Source of the DNA: Chitinophaga varians | GTDB lineage: Bacteria; Bacteroidota; Bacteroidia; Chitinophagales; Chitinophagaceae | Assembly (NCBI RefSeq): GCF_014529945.1 | Contig: NZ_JACVFB010000002.1 | Location: 1,240,001-1,304,000, forward strand | Length of the DNA: 64,000 nucleotides | Direction of reading: 5' to 3' | Shown: positions 34,487 to 43,734 of the stretch, piece by piece | Numbering within the stretch: the stretch's first letter is position 1 | Layout of the letters: every line of letters starts with the position of its first letter | Translations under genes and position numbers: made by a program | The notes under the pieces: model-generated | The model's input: the letters and a program-made list of their open reading frames with translations, nothing else | The model's database searches: none | Told to the model about the DNA's origin: nothing

Positions 34487-35035
34487 TCAGCGATGGTTGT
34501 TACCGAAATGACTGGTCAGTTCTTTCCGGATATATTGAAGAGCGGCTGTCAGGTGATTTTTTACGGTGGCAGGAGAAATGGATAATTGCTGGCCTATCTC
34601 GCGATGGCTATAGCCCAGGCTTCTGCTAAGCATATATACGTTTCGCCGTTGTTCCGGCATATTTTCTATGAGCTGATGTATATGGGTGGTGAGTTCTTTT
34701 TGCAGGAGCAGCTTTTCGCCACTATGGGCAGTTTCAACGGATTGGTTATCCGCTACTTTCGCCATCGCTTTTTTTTCGCGGTATAGCTTGCGGGTTTCGT
34801 CGATCACCAGATTTTTAACGTACACGAACAATAAAGGAAATACGTCCTGCCCTTCCTTTAGCTGGTGCATGTTTTCCCAGAGGCGAACAAAGCATAACTG
34901 GGTGATTTCCTGCGCTCTGTTGGCATCACCTGTCAACTTGAACGCAAACCGGTATACTTTTAAATTGTTCTCCTCAAATATCTTCTCAAATTGTTCTTTA
35001 GGCGGGCTATCAGACATAGTTCGAGGTTGTTGCAT
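34487..35035 (-). CDS. ECF-type RNA polymerase sigma-70 factor
   Basis: 182 aa. Region 2 (about 25-90) shows NLKVYRFAFKLTGDANRAQEITQLCFVRLWEN. Region 4 (about 125-178) shows MPEQRRNVYMLSRSLGYSHREIGQQLSISPATVKNHL with its helix-turn-helix. No FecR gene follows on this strand; the next gene is the S41 peptidase. The orphan FecR at 24322 is the closest candidate anti-sigma partner. ATG 35035 is used; an in-frame ATG six codons later is also possible. Confidence 0.9.
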   Translation of the reverse strand: MQQPRTMSDSPPKEQFEKIFEENNLKVYRFAFKLTGDANRAQEITQLCFVRLWENMHQLKEGQDVFPLLFVYVKNLVIDETRKLYREKKAMAKVADNQSVETAHSGEKLLLQKELTTHIHQLIENMPEQRRNVYMLSRSLGYSHREIGQQLSISPATVKNHLTAALQYIRKELTSHFGNNHR

Positions 35036-35094
35036 TATCCGGATATAAATATAAGCCGGCTATGTTACAGGAATGTTAAGGCTGCAAATTTTTC

Positions 35095-35275
35095 TCACGC
35101 AAAGGACGCAAAGGTTTTTGCCCACAGTTTAAGATAAAATTAAGAGCGCAAAGCATGGAGAACAGAGCGAAGATCTATTTGGTTCTAAGTAATTGATCTT
35201 CTTTTATATTCTCCGCGCTTTGCGCTCTTAATTTTATCTTAAACTGTGGGCAAAAACCTTTGCGCCTCTGCGTGA
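35095..35275. repeat. Long CGCAAAG-type inverted repeat after tolC
   Basis: Arms 35095-35162 and 35209-35275 pair over about 67 bases, including a perfect core of 48 bp. They begin TCACGCAAAGGACGCAAAGG. The 46-base loop holds a nested GAAGATC / GATCTTC stem. The right arm ends 4 bases before the tolC stop codon. The second copy of the family is at 49444-49620. It may act as terminator or mRNA 3' stabiliser, or be a non-coding mobile element. Confidence 0.92.
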
Positions 35276-35279
35276 AATA

Positions 35280-36614
35280 TTATTGCAGCAGTGATCCGTT
35301 TAATCGCTGCAGTTCTGTTTCAGCGAGTTTGGTATTGTAACGGGCCTGTATCAGCCGGTAGTTGGAGTCTTCCAGACTTTGCTGCGCCTGTTTTACTTCG
35401 ATGGTAGTGGAGACGCCTTGTTTGAAACGTTCCAGTGCCACCATCATATTTTCTTCGGCCAACTGGTTGTTTTCCTCTTCCAGTTCCAGCGCCTTCTTAT
35501 AATATTCATAATCTTTAAAGGCGTTGTTCAGTGAAAGGTCTACCTGTGATTTGACATTGTCGAGCGTAATGTTCTGGAAGTCGAAGTCGATCCTGGCATT
35601 TTTTACCTGGCGTTTTACATTGAAGCCATTGAAGATTGGAATGGCAGCAGTGAGGCCATAGCTAAACACGCCGTTGCGGTTGAACCGGGGACTGAAGGCG
35701 TTGGAGGCGGCGTTGGAGGTGTTGCGGTTATAGTTGTAACCGGAATTGAAGGTGACTACCGGGAAATAGTCTGCACGGCGCTCTTTGATGGTGAGTGCGG
35801 AGATGTTGATATTCTGTTGCTGTACTTTGATAGCAGTGTTGTTATTAGCGACATTCTGTTGCAGGGTCACGAAAGAGAGGCCGGCATTGATGGGAATAGA
35901 ATCCGGGACATCATACCCTGTGGCGCCGGCAGGTACGGCCATCAGCTGGTTCAGCAATGCTTTGCTTTGTTCTATGAGCGTTATTTGCCGCAGCAGCAAT
36001 GCTTTCTGTGCGTTGTAGTCTACTTTGGACTGCAACAGGTCTGTTTTAGGACCGAGGCCGGTAGAAAACTTGGCATCGGACAGTTTGACTCTTTCTTCTG
36101 AGATAGAGAGCTGTTCGCGGATGGCGATCAGTTGTTGTTTTTGTTGTACTATATTATAGTAACCACCGATCACGGTCGCGACGGAGTTCTGGACCTGATC
36201 TTTGATGGCGAGTTCGCCGAGGTCTTTAATGGCTGCCAGTTTATCGCGGGTAGCGAACATTTTGAGACCGTCGAAAAGTGTCCAGCTCAGCGTAGCATTG
36301 GCGCTGACGTTATTGCCTTTGATGCCGCTGGTATCTCTTTTGGTACCATTAACAAACTCCTGCTTGGTAGCGGTATTGTTCCAGGTGGTGCCGGCCGTGG
36401 CGTTGAGTCGGGGCACGAACGCGAAATTCGCATAGGCGTAATCGTTAGCCGACATTTCGGCGGTATTTCTGGCCAGCCGGATGGAGAAGTTGTTTTTTAG
36501 CGCCAGGTCTATGGCCTGCTCCAGGGTAAGTATCTTCTGTTGCGCGGAGGCAGCCAGTGTACTTCCCACGAGGAGGATAAAGAGCAGGCCGATGCTGGTG
36601 ATATATTTCTTCAT
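35280..36614 (-). CDS. TolC family outer-membrane efflux protein
   Basis: 444 aa from ATG 36614 (MKKYITSIGLLF), which gives a clear signal peptide ending ASAQQ; an ATG nine codons upstream overlaps the pump gene and is less likely. The two repeats of the OEP fold are visible: LEQAIDLALKNNFSIRLARNTAEM in the first half and NNTAIKVQQQNINISALTIKERRADYFP in the second. It forms the trimeric outer-membrane exit duct for the RND pump and adaptor encoded upstream in the same operon. The gene ends next to a 181-base hairpin. Confidence 0.93.
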   Translation of the reverse strand: MKKYITSIGLLFILLVGSTLAASAQQKILTLEQAIDLALKNNFSIRLARNTAEMSANDYAYANFAFVPRLNATAGTTWNNTATKQEFVNGTKRDTSGIKGNNVSANATLSWTLFDGLKMFATRDKLAAIKDLGELAIKDQVQNSVATVIGGYYNIVQQKQQLIAIREQLSISEERVKLSDAKFSTGLGPKTDLLQSKVDYNAQKALLLRQITLIEQSKALLNQLMAVPAGATGYDVPDSIPINAGLSFVTLQQNVANNNTAIKVQQQNINISALTIKERRADYFPVVTFNSGYNYNRNTSNAASNAFSPRFNRNGVFSYGLTAAIPIFNGFNVKRQVKNARIDFDFQNITLDNVKSQVDLSLNNAFKDYEYYKKALELEEENNQLAEENMMVALERFKQGVSTTIEVKQAQQSLEDSNYRLIQARYNTKLAETELQRLNGSLLQ

Positions 36615-36633
36615 AATAAATTTAATAACGGTT

Positions 36634-39600
36634 TTATGCATGAGCGGCGGCTACATCTTCTTCTTTGCCTTCCATTCTTTCTTCTTCATCGCTGTCTTCC
36701 GACTTGTTGCCGTGACGGGAGAAGAAGGTATACATGGCCGGAATGACATACAAGGTGAGCACGAGGGAGAAGATGATGCCACCTACGATCACGATACCCA
36801 GGGGGATACGGCTGGTGGCGGCAGCGCCGAGTGACATCGCAATGGGCAATGCACCGAGGGCCATCGCGAGGCTGGTCATCAGGATGGGGCGTAAGCGCAT
36901 GGCTGATGCGTGTATGGCTGCATCGGATTTGGAAAGACCGGCATCACGCTGATGGTTGGCAAATTCCACGATGAGGATACCGTTTTTGGTTACCAGGCCA
37001 ATGAGCATGATTACACCAATCTGTGAGAAGATGTTCCATGTTTGGTCGAACACCCAGAGCGACAGCAGCGCGCCGGCGAAGGCGAGTGGTACGGTGAGCA
37101 TGATGATCAGCGGATCTATCCAGCTTTCAAACTGTGCTGCGAGTACGAGGTAGATCAGTACGAGCGCCAGTCCCAGCGCAAACATGGTATTGGAGCCACT
37201 TTCTGCGTAGTCGCGGGAAGCGCCTGACAGTGCGGTGGTGTAGGAATCGTCGATTACTTTTTCGTTTTCGAGCTTATTATAGATGCGGTACATCTCTTTC
37301 AGACCATCGCCGATGGTTTTACCGGGTGCGAGGCCGGCAGAGATGGTGGCGGATTTATAACGGTTGAAGTGGTAGATGATCGGTGGACTGGTTTCTTCTT
37401 CGATGCTCACCACGTTGTCGAGCTGGATGGCTTCGCCGCGGGAGTTGCGCACGTAGAGGTTCTGGAGGTCCATCGGATCATCACGGTCGGCGCGGAACAC
37501 CTGTCCCATTACCTGGTACTGTTTGCCGTTGCGGATGAAGTAGCCGTAGCGCAGGTTACTCAGTGCCAGCTGCAGGGTCTGAGAGATATCCTGTACAGAA
37601 ACGCCGAGCTGTGTGGCTTTGTCGCGGTTGATGTGAATACGCAGTTCCGGTTTGTTGAATTTCAGGTCTACGTCTGTACCCTGGAATACCGGACTGCTGC
37701 CTACTTCGTCCATGAACCGGGGCAATACGCGGGTCAGTGAGTCGAAGTTGATATGTTCCAGTACGAAGGAAACCGGCAGACCGCTGCGGCGACCTACCTG
37801 TATGGTTTGTGTTTCGATGGCGAATACTTTTCCCTGTGGGTACCTGGACATATTACGGTTTACCATGTTCACTATTTCTTTTTGTGAACGATGGCGTTCG
37901 GTAGGTTCTGTCAGTACTACGTTGGCAAAGGCGGAGTTCACGGCGCCGGCGCCGCTGAAGCCGGGGGAGGTGACGCTGAGAATGATTTTTTTCTCCGGGA
38001 TAGAATCAGCCAGGAATTTCGTGAGCTGGTCCACGTAGTTGTCCATGTAGTCGAAGGAAGTACCTTCCGGTGTGGTAATGGAAAGGCGGAACTGGCTACG
38101 GTCTTCCAGTGGGGCCAGTTCTGCGGGCAGTGTCCTGAAGAGGAAGTATATCATCACCAGACAACCGGCGATCACCAGTCCGGCTACCCAACGGAAACGC
38201 ATAAACGATTCCAGTGAGTTTTTATAGCCATCTTCCATCCAGCGGAAGAAAGGTTCTGATTTGGTATAAAACCAGGAATGGGTATGTGTTTTCCGTCCCA
38301 GTTTAACGTTGAGCACGGGCGTGAGCGTCAGTGATACGAAAGCGGAGATCAGTACCGCGCCGGCCACCACGATACCGAATTCACGGAACAGCTGTCCTAC
38401 GAAGCCCTGCAGGAAGATGATCGGCAGGAATACGAAGGCCAGTGTGATGGACGTGGCGATAACGGCGAAGAAGATTTCTTCGGACCCTTCGCGTGCGGCA
38501 CGCATACGGGGCATGCCTGCTTCTATCTTCTTATAGATGTTTTCCGTTACCACGATACCGTCATCCACCACAAGGCCGGTAGCGAGTACGATGGCCAGCA
38601 GGGTGAGGATATTAATGGTAAAGCCGCAGATATACATGATGAAGAAAGCGCCGATCAGGGACACCGGGATGTCTACCAGTGGACGGAGGGCCATCAGCCA
38701 GTCGCGGAAGAACAGGTACACGATGAGGATCACGAGTGTGAGGGCGATGATCAGCGTCTCTTCCACTTCCTCGATTGATTTTTTGATAAACTTCGTGTTG
38801 TCCATCGCGATGTTCACGGTGAAGTCTTCCGGAATATCTTTTTTCAGTTGTTCATATCTCTTATAGAACTCATCGGCGATGGCGACATAGTTGGAGCCGG
38901 GCTGCGGAATGAGGGCGAGGGCGATCATAGGGCTGCCGGATTCTTTGAGGATAGTTTCCTCGTTTTCCGGTCCCAGCACGGCCTGACCGATATCGCGGAT
39001 GCGTATTTCGCTGCCGTTTACATTTTTGATGATGAGGTTATTGAAATCGTCTTCCGTAAAGAGGCGGCCGAAGGTGCGCACGGTGAAGTCGGTGGCGTTA
39101 CCGGCAATTTTACCGGAGGGCAGTTCCACGTTTTCCCGTTGCAGGGCGGCTTGTATGTCGGATGGTGTGAGGCTGTAGGACGATAGTTTGGCGGGGTCCA
39201 TCCAGATACGCATGGCATATCTTTTTTCGCCCCATATCTGAATGGCGCTCACGCCGGGGATGGTTTGCAGTTTCTCGAGCAGTACGTTGGTACCGTATTC
39301 GGTTACTTCCAGCTGGTTGCGGGTATTGCTCTGTACCGTCATGGAGATGATGGCGTCTGAGTTGGCGTCCTGCTTGGATACTACCGGTGGCGCGTCGATA
39401 TCCGGGGGGAGGCTGCGGAGGGCCTGGGATACTTTGTCGCGCACATCGTTGGTAGCGCCTTCGAGGTCCTGCCCCAGTTCAAATTCCACGGTGATATTGC
39501 TGCTACCCTGGCTGCTGCTGGAAGATATGTTTTTGATACCGGCTACCCCGTTGATAGATTTCTCCAGTGGTTCGGTGATCTGTGTTTCGATGATATCGGA

Positions 39601-39765
39601 GTTAGCGCCGGCGTATGACGTACGTACGTTCACGATAGGCGGATCGATAGCCGGGAAGTCCCGTACTCCGAGGAAGGTAAAGCCCACGAGCCCGAATATC
39701 ACGATAATGATATTCATCACAATTGCCAGAACGGGGCGTTTGAGTGATAATGAAGGTAAACTCAT
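36634..39765 (-). CDS. Efflux RND transporter permease (AcrB/HAE1-like)
   Basis: 1043 aa, normal length. Twelve membrane segments in the RND pattern, with large periplasmic loops after TM1 and TM7. The proton-relay Asp pair lies in TGLVVDDGIVVTENIYKK in TM4, and GVSAIQIWGEKRYAMRIW is family-typical. It drives export of drugs or other amphiphiles with the adaptor and TolC partner. ATG 39765 is used since the upstream in-frame codon is TTG. The final 20 residues are acidic (EDSDEEE). The 61-base gap from the adaptor carries an AATTACG-type repeat. Substrate unknown. Confidence 0.95.
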   Translation of the reverse strand: MSLPSLSLKRPVLAIVMNIIIVIFGLVGFTFLGVRDFPAIDPPIVNVRTSYAGANSDIIETQITEPLEKSINGVAGIKNISSSSSQGSSNITVEFELGQDLEGATNDVRDKVSQALRSLPPDIDAPPVVSKQDANSDAIISMTVQSNTRNQLEVTEYGTNVLLEKLQTIPGVSAIQIWGEKRYAMRIWMDPAKLSSYSLTPSDIQAALQRENVELPSGKIAGNATDFTVRTFGRLFTEDDFNNLIIKNVNGSEIRIRDIGQAVLGPENEETILKESGSPMIALALIPQPGSNYVAIADEFYKRYEQLKKDIPEDFTVNIAMDNTKFIKKSIEEVEETLIIALTLVILIVYLFFRDWLMALRPLVDIPVSLIGAFFIMYICGFTINILTLLAIVLATGLVVDDGIVVTENIYKKIEAGMPRMRAAREGSEEIFFAVIATSITLAFVFLPIIFLQGFVGQLFREFGIVVAGAVLISAFVSLTLTPVLNVKLGRKTHTHSWFYTKSEPFFRWMEDGYKNSLESFMRFRWVAGLVIAGCLVMIYFLFRTLPAELAPLEDRSQFRLSITTPEGTSFDYMDNYVDQLTKFLADSIPEKKIILSVTSPGFSGAGAVNSAFANVVLTEPTERHRSQKEIVNMVNRNMSRYPQGKVFAIETQTIQVGRRSGLPVSFVLEHINFDSLTRVLPRFMDEVGSSPVFQGTDVDLKFNKPELRIHINRDKATQLGVSVQDISQTLQLALSNLRYGYFIRNGKQYQVMGQVFRADRDDPMDLQNLYVRNSRGEAIQLDNVVSIEEETSPPIIYHFNRYKSATISAGLAPGKTIGDGLKEMYRIYNKLENEKVIDDSYTTALSGASRDYAESGSNTMFALGLALVLIYLVLAAQFESWIDPLIIMLTVPLAFAGALLSLWVFDQTWNIFSQIGVIMLIGLVTKNGILIVEFANHQRDAGLSKSDAAIHASAMRLRPILMTSLAMALGALPIAMSLGAAATSRIPLGIVIVGGIIFSLVLTLYVIPAMYTFFSRHGNKSEDSDEEERMEGKEEDVAAAHA

Positions 39766-39771
39766 TTTCAA

Positions 39772-39826
39772 TTACGTATTACGAATGACGAATTACGAAT
39801 TGAGAATTCGCAATCTGTAATTTCAA
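39772..39826. repeat. AATTACG-type low-complexity spacer between adaptor and pump genes
   Basis: Tandem-like ATTACGAATGACGAATTACGAATT with a weak inverted partner (CGCAATCTGTAATTTC). It fills almost the whole gap within an operon, so it is not a simple terminator. Same class as 5307-5402 and 55055-55165. Confidence 0.6.
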
Positions 39827-40912
39827 TTATTGTATTTTATTGAACTTAAGAGGCATGCCTGGCTTCAATTGCAGGATACCGGTGGTGATCACGGTATCTC
39901 CGGCTTTGAGGCCGCTGGTGATCTGTACGTTGCTTTCGGTGCGGATGCCTGTTTCTACGACTACAAATTTGGCTTTGCCACTATCGGCGACAATTACTTT
40001 TTTATCACGGGTACCTGGGATGACCGCCTGGGAAGGTATCATGAGGGCTTCCGGGAGGTTGCCGAGGGTGATTTTCACTTTCGCGAAAGAGCCCGGGAAG
40101 AGGGTGGCGTGGCTGTTAGGAACGATGGCCCGGAGTTTAACCGTACGGGTAGTCAGGTCAATTTTCGGGTCGATGGCGTATATGCTGCCTTTGTATTCGT
40201 TGTTGTCACCGGCTACGAGGAAGGTGACCTGGTCGCCGTTTTTGATGACGTTACGATATTTTTCGGCCACGGCGAAGTCCATTTTGAGGGGGTCTATCTG
40301 TTGCAGGGTAGTGATAACGGTGGCGGAGGAAACGATAGCTCCTTCGCTGACGTTACGGAGGCCCAGTTTGCCACTGAAGGGAGCGCGGAGTTCGGTTTTC
40401 TGCAGCTGGGTCTGGGTATATTCCATGTCTGCCCCGTAGGCGCTTACCTGGTTGCGGGTCACGTCTACATCCTGGCGGCTGATGCCGTTTATTTTGAGCA
40501 GGTTTTCCTGGCGTTCGAGGGTCGTTTTGGCCAGTTCCTGTTGCAATTTCAGTTTTTGCAGTTGAGCGCGGAGGTCTTCATCGTAGAGTTTTACGAGGAG
40601 GTCTCCTTTTTTGACGTTGGTGCCTTCTTTAAAATAGAGGTGTGTGATACGGCCGTTGATTTCCGGTTTCACTTCCACTTCTTCATTGCTTTGGAGCGTT
40701 CCGCTTGCTTCAATGGCCTGGTCGAGGGTCGAAGTCTTCACAATCCAGGCATCGGTCAGGAGCTGTCTGGTGTTAGCGCCTTTAGCGGCGGCTCCATTGG
40801 AGGCGGCGGCCGCTTCTTTTTTACCGACTATTTTTTTATAAGCCAGGAAGAGCACGATACCGACAGCTACCAATATAATAATGGAGCGGACTGTTTTTTT
40901 GGTGTTGGGCAT
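39827..40912 (-). CDS. Efflux RND periplasmic adaptor subunit (HlyD/MFP family)
   Basis: 361 aa. One N-terminal membrane anchor (about 9-27), then an Ala/Lys-rich linker. The barrel-sandwich halves (EVEVKPEINGRITHLYFKEG and LRAPFSGKLGLRNVSEGA) flank an alpha-hairpin (about 110-165). The beta-barrel and membrane-proximal domains follow. It bridges the pump and TolC. First gene of the three-gene efflux operon; the promoter must lie in the 565-bp gap upstream, shared with divergent acpP. Confidence 0.94.
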   Translation of the reverse strand: MPNTKKTVRSIIILVAVGIVLFLAYKKIVGKKEAAAASNGAAAKGANTRQLLTDAWIVKTSTLDQAIEASGTLQSNEEVEVKPEINGRITHLYFKEGTNVKKGDLLVKLYDEDLRAQLQKLKLQQELAKTTLERQENLLKINGISRQDVDVTRNQVSAYGADMEYTQTQLQKTELRAPFSGKLGLRNVSEGAIVSSATVITTLQQIDPLKMDFAVAEKYRNVIKNGDQVTFLVAGDNNEYKGSIYAIDPKIDLTTRTVKLRAIVPNSHATLFPGSFAKVKITLGNLPEALMIPSQAVIPGTRDKKVIVADSGKAKFVVVETGIRTESNVQITSGLKAGDTVITTGILQLKPGMPLKFNKIQ

Positions 40913-41414
40913 GTTAATGAGCCTTTTTGCGATTCGCTTTTAAGTGATAAATTCCGGAGGAAACCCTGGGAGACTATTTTGTTATTTTGAAATTTGGTTA
41001 TTTAAGAACCCAATAAATAATCAAATGTTTAAATAACCCAATAACCCAATAATGACGGCTTCTCATAAGCCGGACAAATTTAATAAATGGCGATTGTGAA
41101 TGCATCCGGGGACTGTTAATTAGCGTTAAGGCGTTAGATAAGTGGTGAAAAAGCAGGTTAAATGGAGATTAAAATGGGTTGACTGCGGACCTACCCGGGT
41201 GATTTGGCTACTTTATGACGGGGTCATATATATTTTTCCGGAGAGATGAGCATATACCCGAATGGGTATATAAAGGGGTAGAAAAGGGCAATATATGGCT
41301 CAGCGAAGGGGTGTATGCGAGAAAATCTTTTATTAACAAAGTACAAAATATGTTTACTGTATTGGGTTTGGTGGGATTGGTGATAGTACCAAGGGGTTAA
41401 AATTCGGGCTATCT
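40913..41414. other. Divergent intergenic region between efflux operon and acpP
   Basis: About 500 bases with no convincing gene. At 40975-41055 it holds an ATTTGGTTATTT-type low-complexity block (GGTTATTTAA and TTAAATAACC arms, and repeated AATAACCC). A 61-codon frame at 41215-41400 lacks family signs and is AT-rich. No regulator gene of the TetR or AraC type sits next to the efflux operon. Confidence 0.55.
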
Positions 41415-41444
41415 GTTGGCAATTCAATAAAAATTATATTTTTG
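41415..41444 (+). promoter_or_regulatory. Promoter of acpP-fabF-rnc
   Basis: GTTG at 41415-41418, an 18-base spacer and the perfect -7 element TATTTTTG at 41437-41444. The start is expected near 41451, about 27 bases before the acpP ATG. It is the best promoter in the window. Confidence 0.75.
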
Positions 41445-41477
41445 CAGTCAAGTTTTAAACCAAAAACACTTAAAATT

Positions 41478-41714
41478 ATGTCAGACATTGCATCAAGAGT
41501 TAAAAAGATCATCATTGACAAATTGGGCGTTGACGAAGCCGAGGTAACTCCTGAAGCCTCCTTCACCAACGACTTAGGCGCTGACTCTTTGGATACGGTA
41601 GAACTGATTATGGAATTCGAAAAAGAATTCAACATCTCCATTCCTGACGAACAAGCTGAAACTATTACTACTGTTGGCCAGGCAGTTGCTTACCTGGAAG
41701 AACATGTAAAATAA
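41478..41714 (+). CDS. acpP: Acyl carrier protein
   Basis: 78 aa, acidic. The phosphopantetheine attachment Ser is S37 in [11 protein letters not shown]. It carries growing acyl chains in type II fatty acid synthesis. ATG 41478 ([10 protein letters not shown]) matches the usual start; it is followed after 23 bases by fabF. Codon use is restricted, as expected for an abundant protein. Confidence 0.97.
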   Translation: MSDIASRVKKIIIDKLGVDEAEVTPEASFTNDLGADSLDTVELIMEFEKEFNISIPDEQAETITTVGQAVAYLEEHVK

Positions 41715-41737
41715 TCCTACTAATCAGAATTGTTTTA

Positions 41738-42991
41738 ATGCAACCAAGACGAGTTGTCGTTACAGGTTTAGGCGCTCTTACACCGCTCGGCAATTCCGTA
41801 GCTGATTTCTGGCACGGATTGACGAACGGTGTATCCGGCGCGGATTACATCCGTCAATTTGACGCTTCCAAGTTCAAAACCCGTTTTGCTTGTGAACTGA
41901 AGAATTTCGACCCTACCAACTACCTGGATAAAAAGGAGGCCCGTAAGATGGACCCCTTTACACAGACAGCGGTGATATCCGCAGATCAGGCTATACAGGA
42001 CGCCAATATCAACAAAGACAAGATCAATCTGGATCGTGCGGGTGTGATATGGGGTACCGGCGTTGGTGGGATGATCAACTTCAGCCATGAGCTGAAAGAA
42101 TTCCACACCGGAGACGGGACTCCCCGCTTCAGCCCATTCCTGATCACCAGGCTTATCCTTGACATTGCTGCTGGTTCTATTTCTATCCGCCACGGCTTCA
42201 GGGGGCCTAATTTCTCTGTTGTATCTGCCTGCGCATCTGCCACCAATGCTATCATTGAGGCGATGTACAGTATCCGTTACGGTAAAACCGACCTCGTGGT
42301 TACCGGCGGTTCAGAGAATGTGATCAACGAGCCTTGTGTTGGCGGTTTTAACGCCATGAAGGCTTTATCTGAAAGAAACGATGATCCTAAAACGGCTTCC
42401 CGGCCTTTCGACCTTGACCGTGACGGTTTTGTAATGGGAGAAGGTGCGGGTGCGCTGGTACTGGAATCATTGGACCATGCGTTGGAAAGAGGTGCAAAAA
42501 TTTATGCAGAGCTGGCCGGCGGAGGTGCTACTGCTGATGCCCATCATATTACCGCTCCTCATCCGGAAGGACTGGGCGCTATGAACGTGATGCGGCAGGC
42601 ATTGGCTGATTCCGGTTTACAGGCAAATGATATTGATTATATCAATGTACACGGTACTTCTACCCCACTGGGTGATATCGCAGAAGTGAAGGCTATTCAA
42701 AAAGTATTTGGTGAACATGCTTATGACCTCAACATCAGCTCTACCAAATCCATGACTGGTCACCTGCTCGGTGCTGCCGGCGCTATTGAATCCATCGCCA
42801 GCATCATGTCTATCATCAATGGTATTGTACCACCCACAATTAACCATTTTACTGACGACCCTCAGCTAGACCCGAAATTAAATTTTACCTTTAACACCGC
42901 ACAACATAGAGAAGTAAGAGCTGCATTATCCAATACCTTTGGGTTTGGAGGACATAATGCCTCTGTTATTTTCAAAAAATTTGTTCCTTGA
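41738..42991 (+). CDS. fabF: Beta-ketoacyl-ACP synthase II
   Basis: 417 aa. Condenses malonyl-ACP with acyl-ACP. The catalytic triad is visible: C165 in SACASATNA, His in NVHGTSTPLGD and His in KSMTGHLLGAAGA. The order acpP-fabF-rnc is a standard Bacteroidota arrangement. Its last 35 bases overlap the start of rnc. Confidence 0.97.
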   Translation: MQPRRVVVTGLGALTPLGNSVADFWHGLTNGVSGADYIRQFDASKFKTRFACELKNFDPTNYLDKKEARKMDPFTQTAVISADQAIQDANINKDKINLDRAGVIWGTGVGGMINFSHELKEFHTGDGTPRFSPFLITRLILDIAAGSISIRHGFRGPNFSVVSACASATNAIIEAMYSIRYGKTDLVVTGGSENVINEPCVGGFNAMKALSERNDDPKTASRPFDLDRDGFVMGEGAGALVLESLDHALERGAKIYAELAGGGATADAHHITAPHPEGLGAMNVMRQALADSGLQANDIDYINVHGTSTPLGDIAEVKAIQKVFGEHAYDLNISSTKSMTGHLLGAAGAIESIASIMSIINGIVPPTINHFTDDPQLDPKLNFTFNTAQHREVRAALSNTFGFGGHNASVIFKKFVP

Positions 42992-43721
42992 TCTTGATTG
43001 TGTGAAATTACTGCCAGGATTTTTATATCGACTCGTATCCAAGAAGCGGCACTTGTACAAAGAGCTCACGGCCCTGTTGGGTTTCCCGCCAGGTAACTTT
43101 GCCCTGTATGAGATAGCCCTTAGCCACCGCTCGAGCAAAGAGAAGTTCCTCGAAAGCAACGAACGGCTGGAATACCTCGGTGATGCCATCCTGGGAGCGA
43201 TTGTGGGTGACTATCTCTTTAAAAAATATCCCTACAAAACAGAAGGATATCTGACGGAGATGCGCTCTAAAATCGTTAACCGCCAGCAACTGAATGATAT
43301 CGCTATCAAGATGGGGCTGCGTAAACTCACGATCTACGACAAATACAACAGCTTCCTGAAGATCAGCCAGATCTTCGGTAATACCCTCGAAGCACTGGTA
43401 GGCGCGGTATATCTGGACCGTGGCTATAATAAAACCCAGCAGTTTGTTCACAAACGCATCCTTATGCCGTACATCGATATGGACCTGCTGGAGAGCGTAG
43501 AAATGAACCACAAAAACAAATTATACGGTTGGGCCAATAAAAACGGTAAAGTGCTCGAGTTTGAACTACTCGATGAACAAATGGACAATGGCCGGCGCAT
43601 TTTTACCGTAGGCGCTGTCGTAGACGGTGAACTGATTTGCACCGGTAAAGCCTTCAATAAAAAAGACGCCAGCCAGATTGCTGCCCAGCAAGCCATTCAG
43701 CAACTGGGACTGTCAGACTAA
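42957..43721 (+). CDS. rnc: Ribonuclease III
   Basis: 254 aa. Cleaves double-stranded RNA, for rRNA maturation and mRNA turnover. The catalytic signature is NERLEYLGDAILGAI, with the second acidic site in NTLEALVGAVYLD. A C-terminal dsRNA-binding domain follows (about 180-252, ending KKDASQIAAQQAIQQL). ATG 42957 is chosen because a strong Shine-Dalgarno sequence (GGAGG) precedes it by 5 bases, although this places the start 35 bases inside fabF. The N-terminal extension of about 35 residues before the RNase domain is typical for the phylum. Confidence 0.95.
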   Translation: MPLLFSKNLFLDLDCVKLLPGFLYRLVSKKRHLYKELTALLGFPPGNFALYEIALSHRSSKEKFLESNERLEYLGDAILGAIVGDYLFKKYPYKTEGYLTEMRSKIVNRQQLNDIAIKMGLRKLTIYDKYNSFLKISQIFGNTLEALVGAVYLDRGYNKTQQFVHKRILMPYIDMDLLESVEMNHKNKLYGWANKNGKVLEFELLDEQMDNGRRIFTVGAVVDGELICTGKAFNKKDASQIAAQQAIQQLGLSD

Positions 43722-43734
43722 TTTTCCTCTTCTC

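Noticed and set aside
36615..36641. Upstream ATG for tolC
   Set aside because: It would overlap the pump gene and add nine residues ahead of a clear signal peptide; the ATG at 36614 is a better start.
39830..40990. A 386-codon open frame antisense to the efflux adaptor gene
   Set aside because: The Phe/Val/Gly-rich product mirrors the Lys/Asn/Thr-rich adaptor codons; the adaptor is unambiguous.
41215..41400. A 61-codon frame in the efflux-acpP divergent gap
   Set aside because: No family features, and no promoter or initiation signal; it sits in an AT-rich regulatory region.
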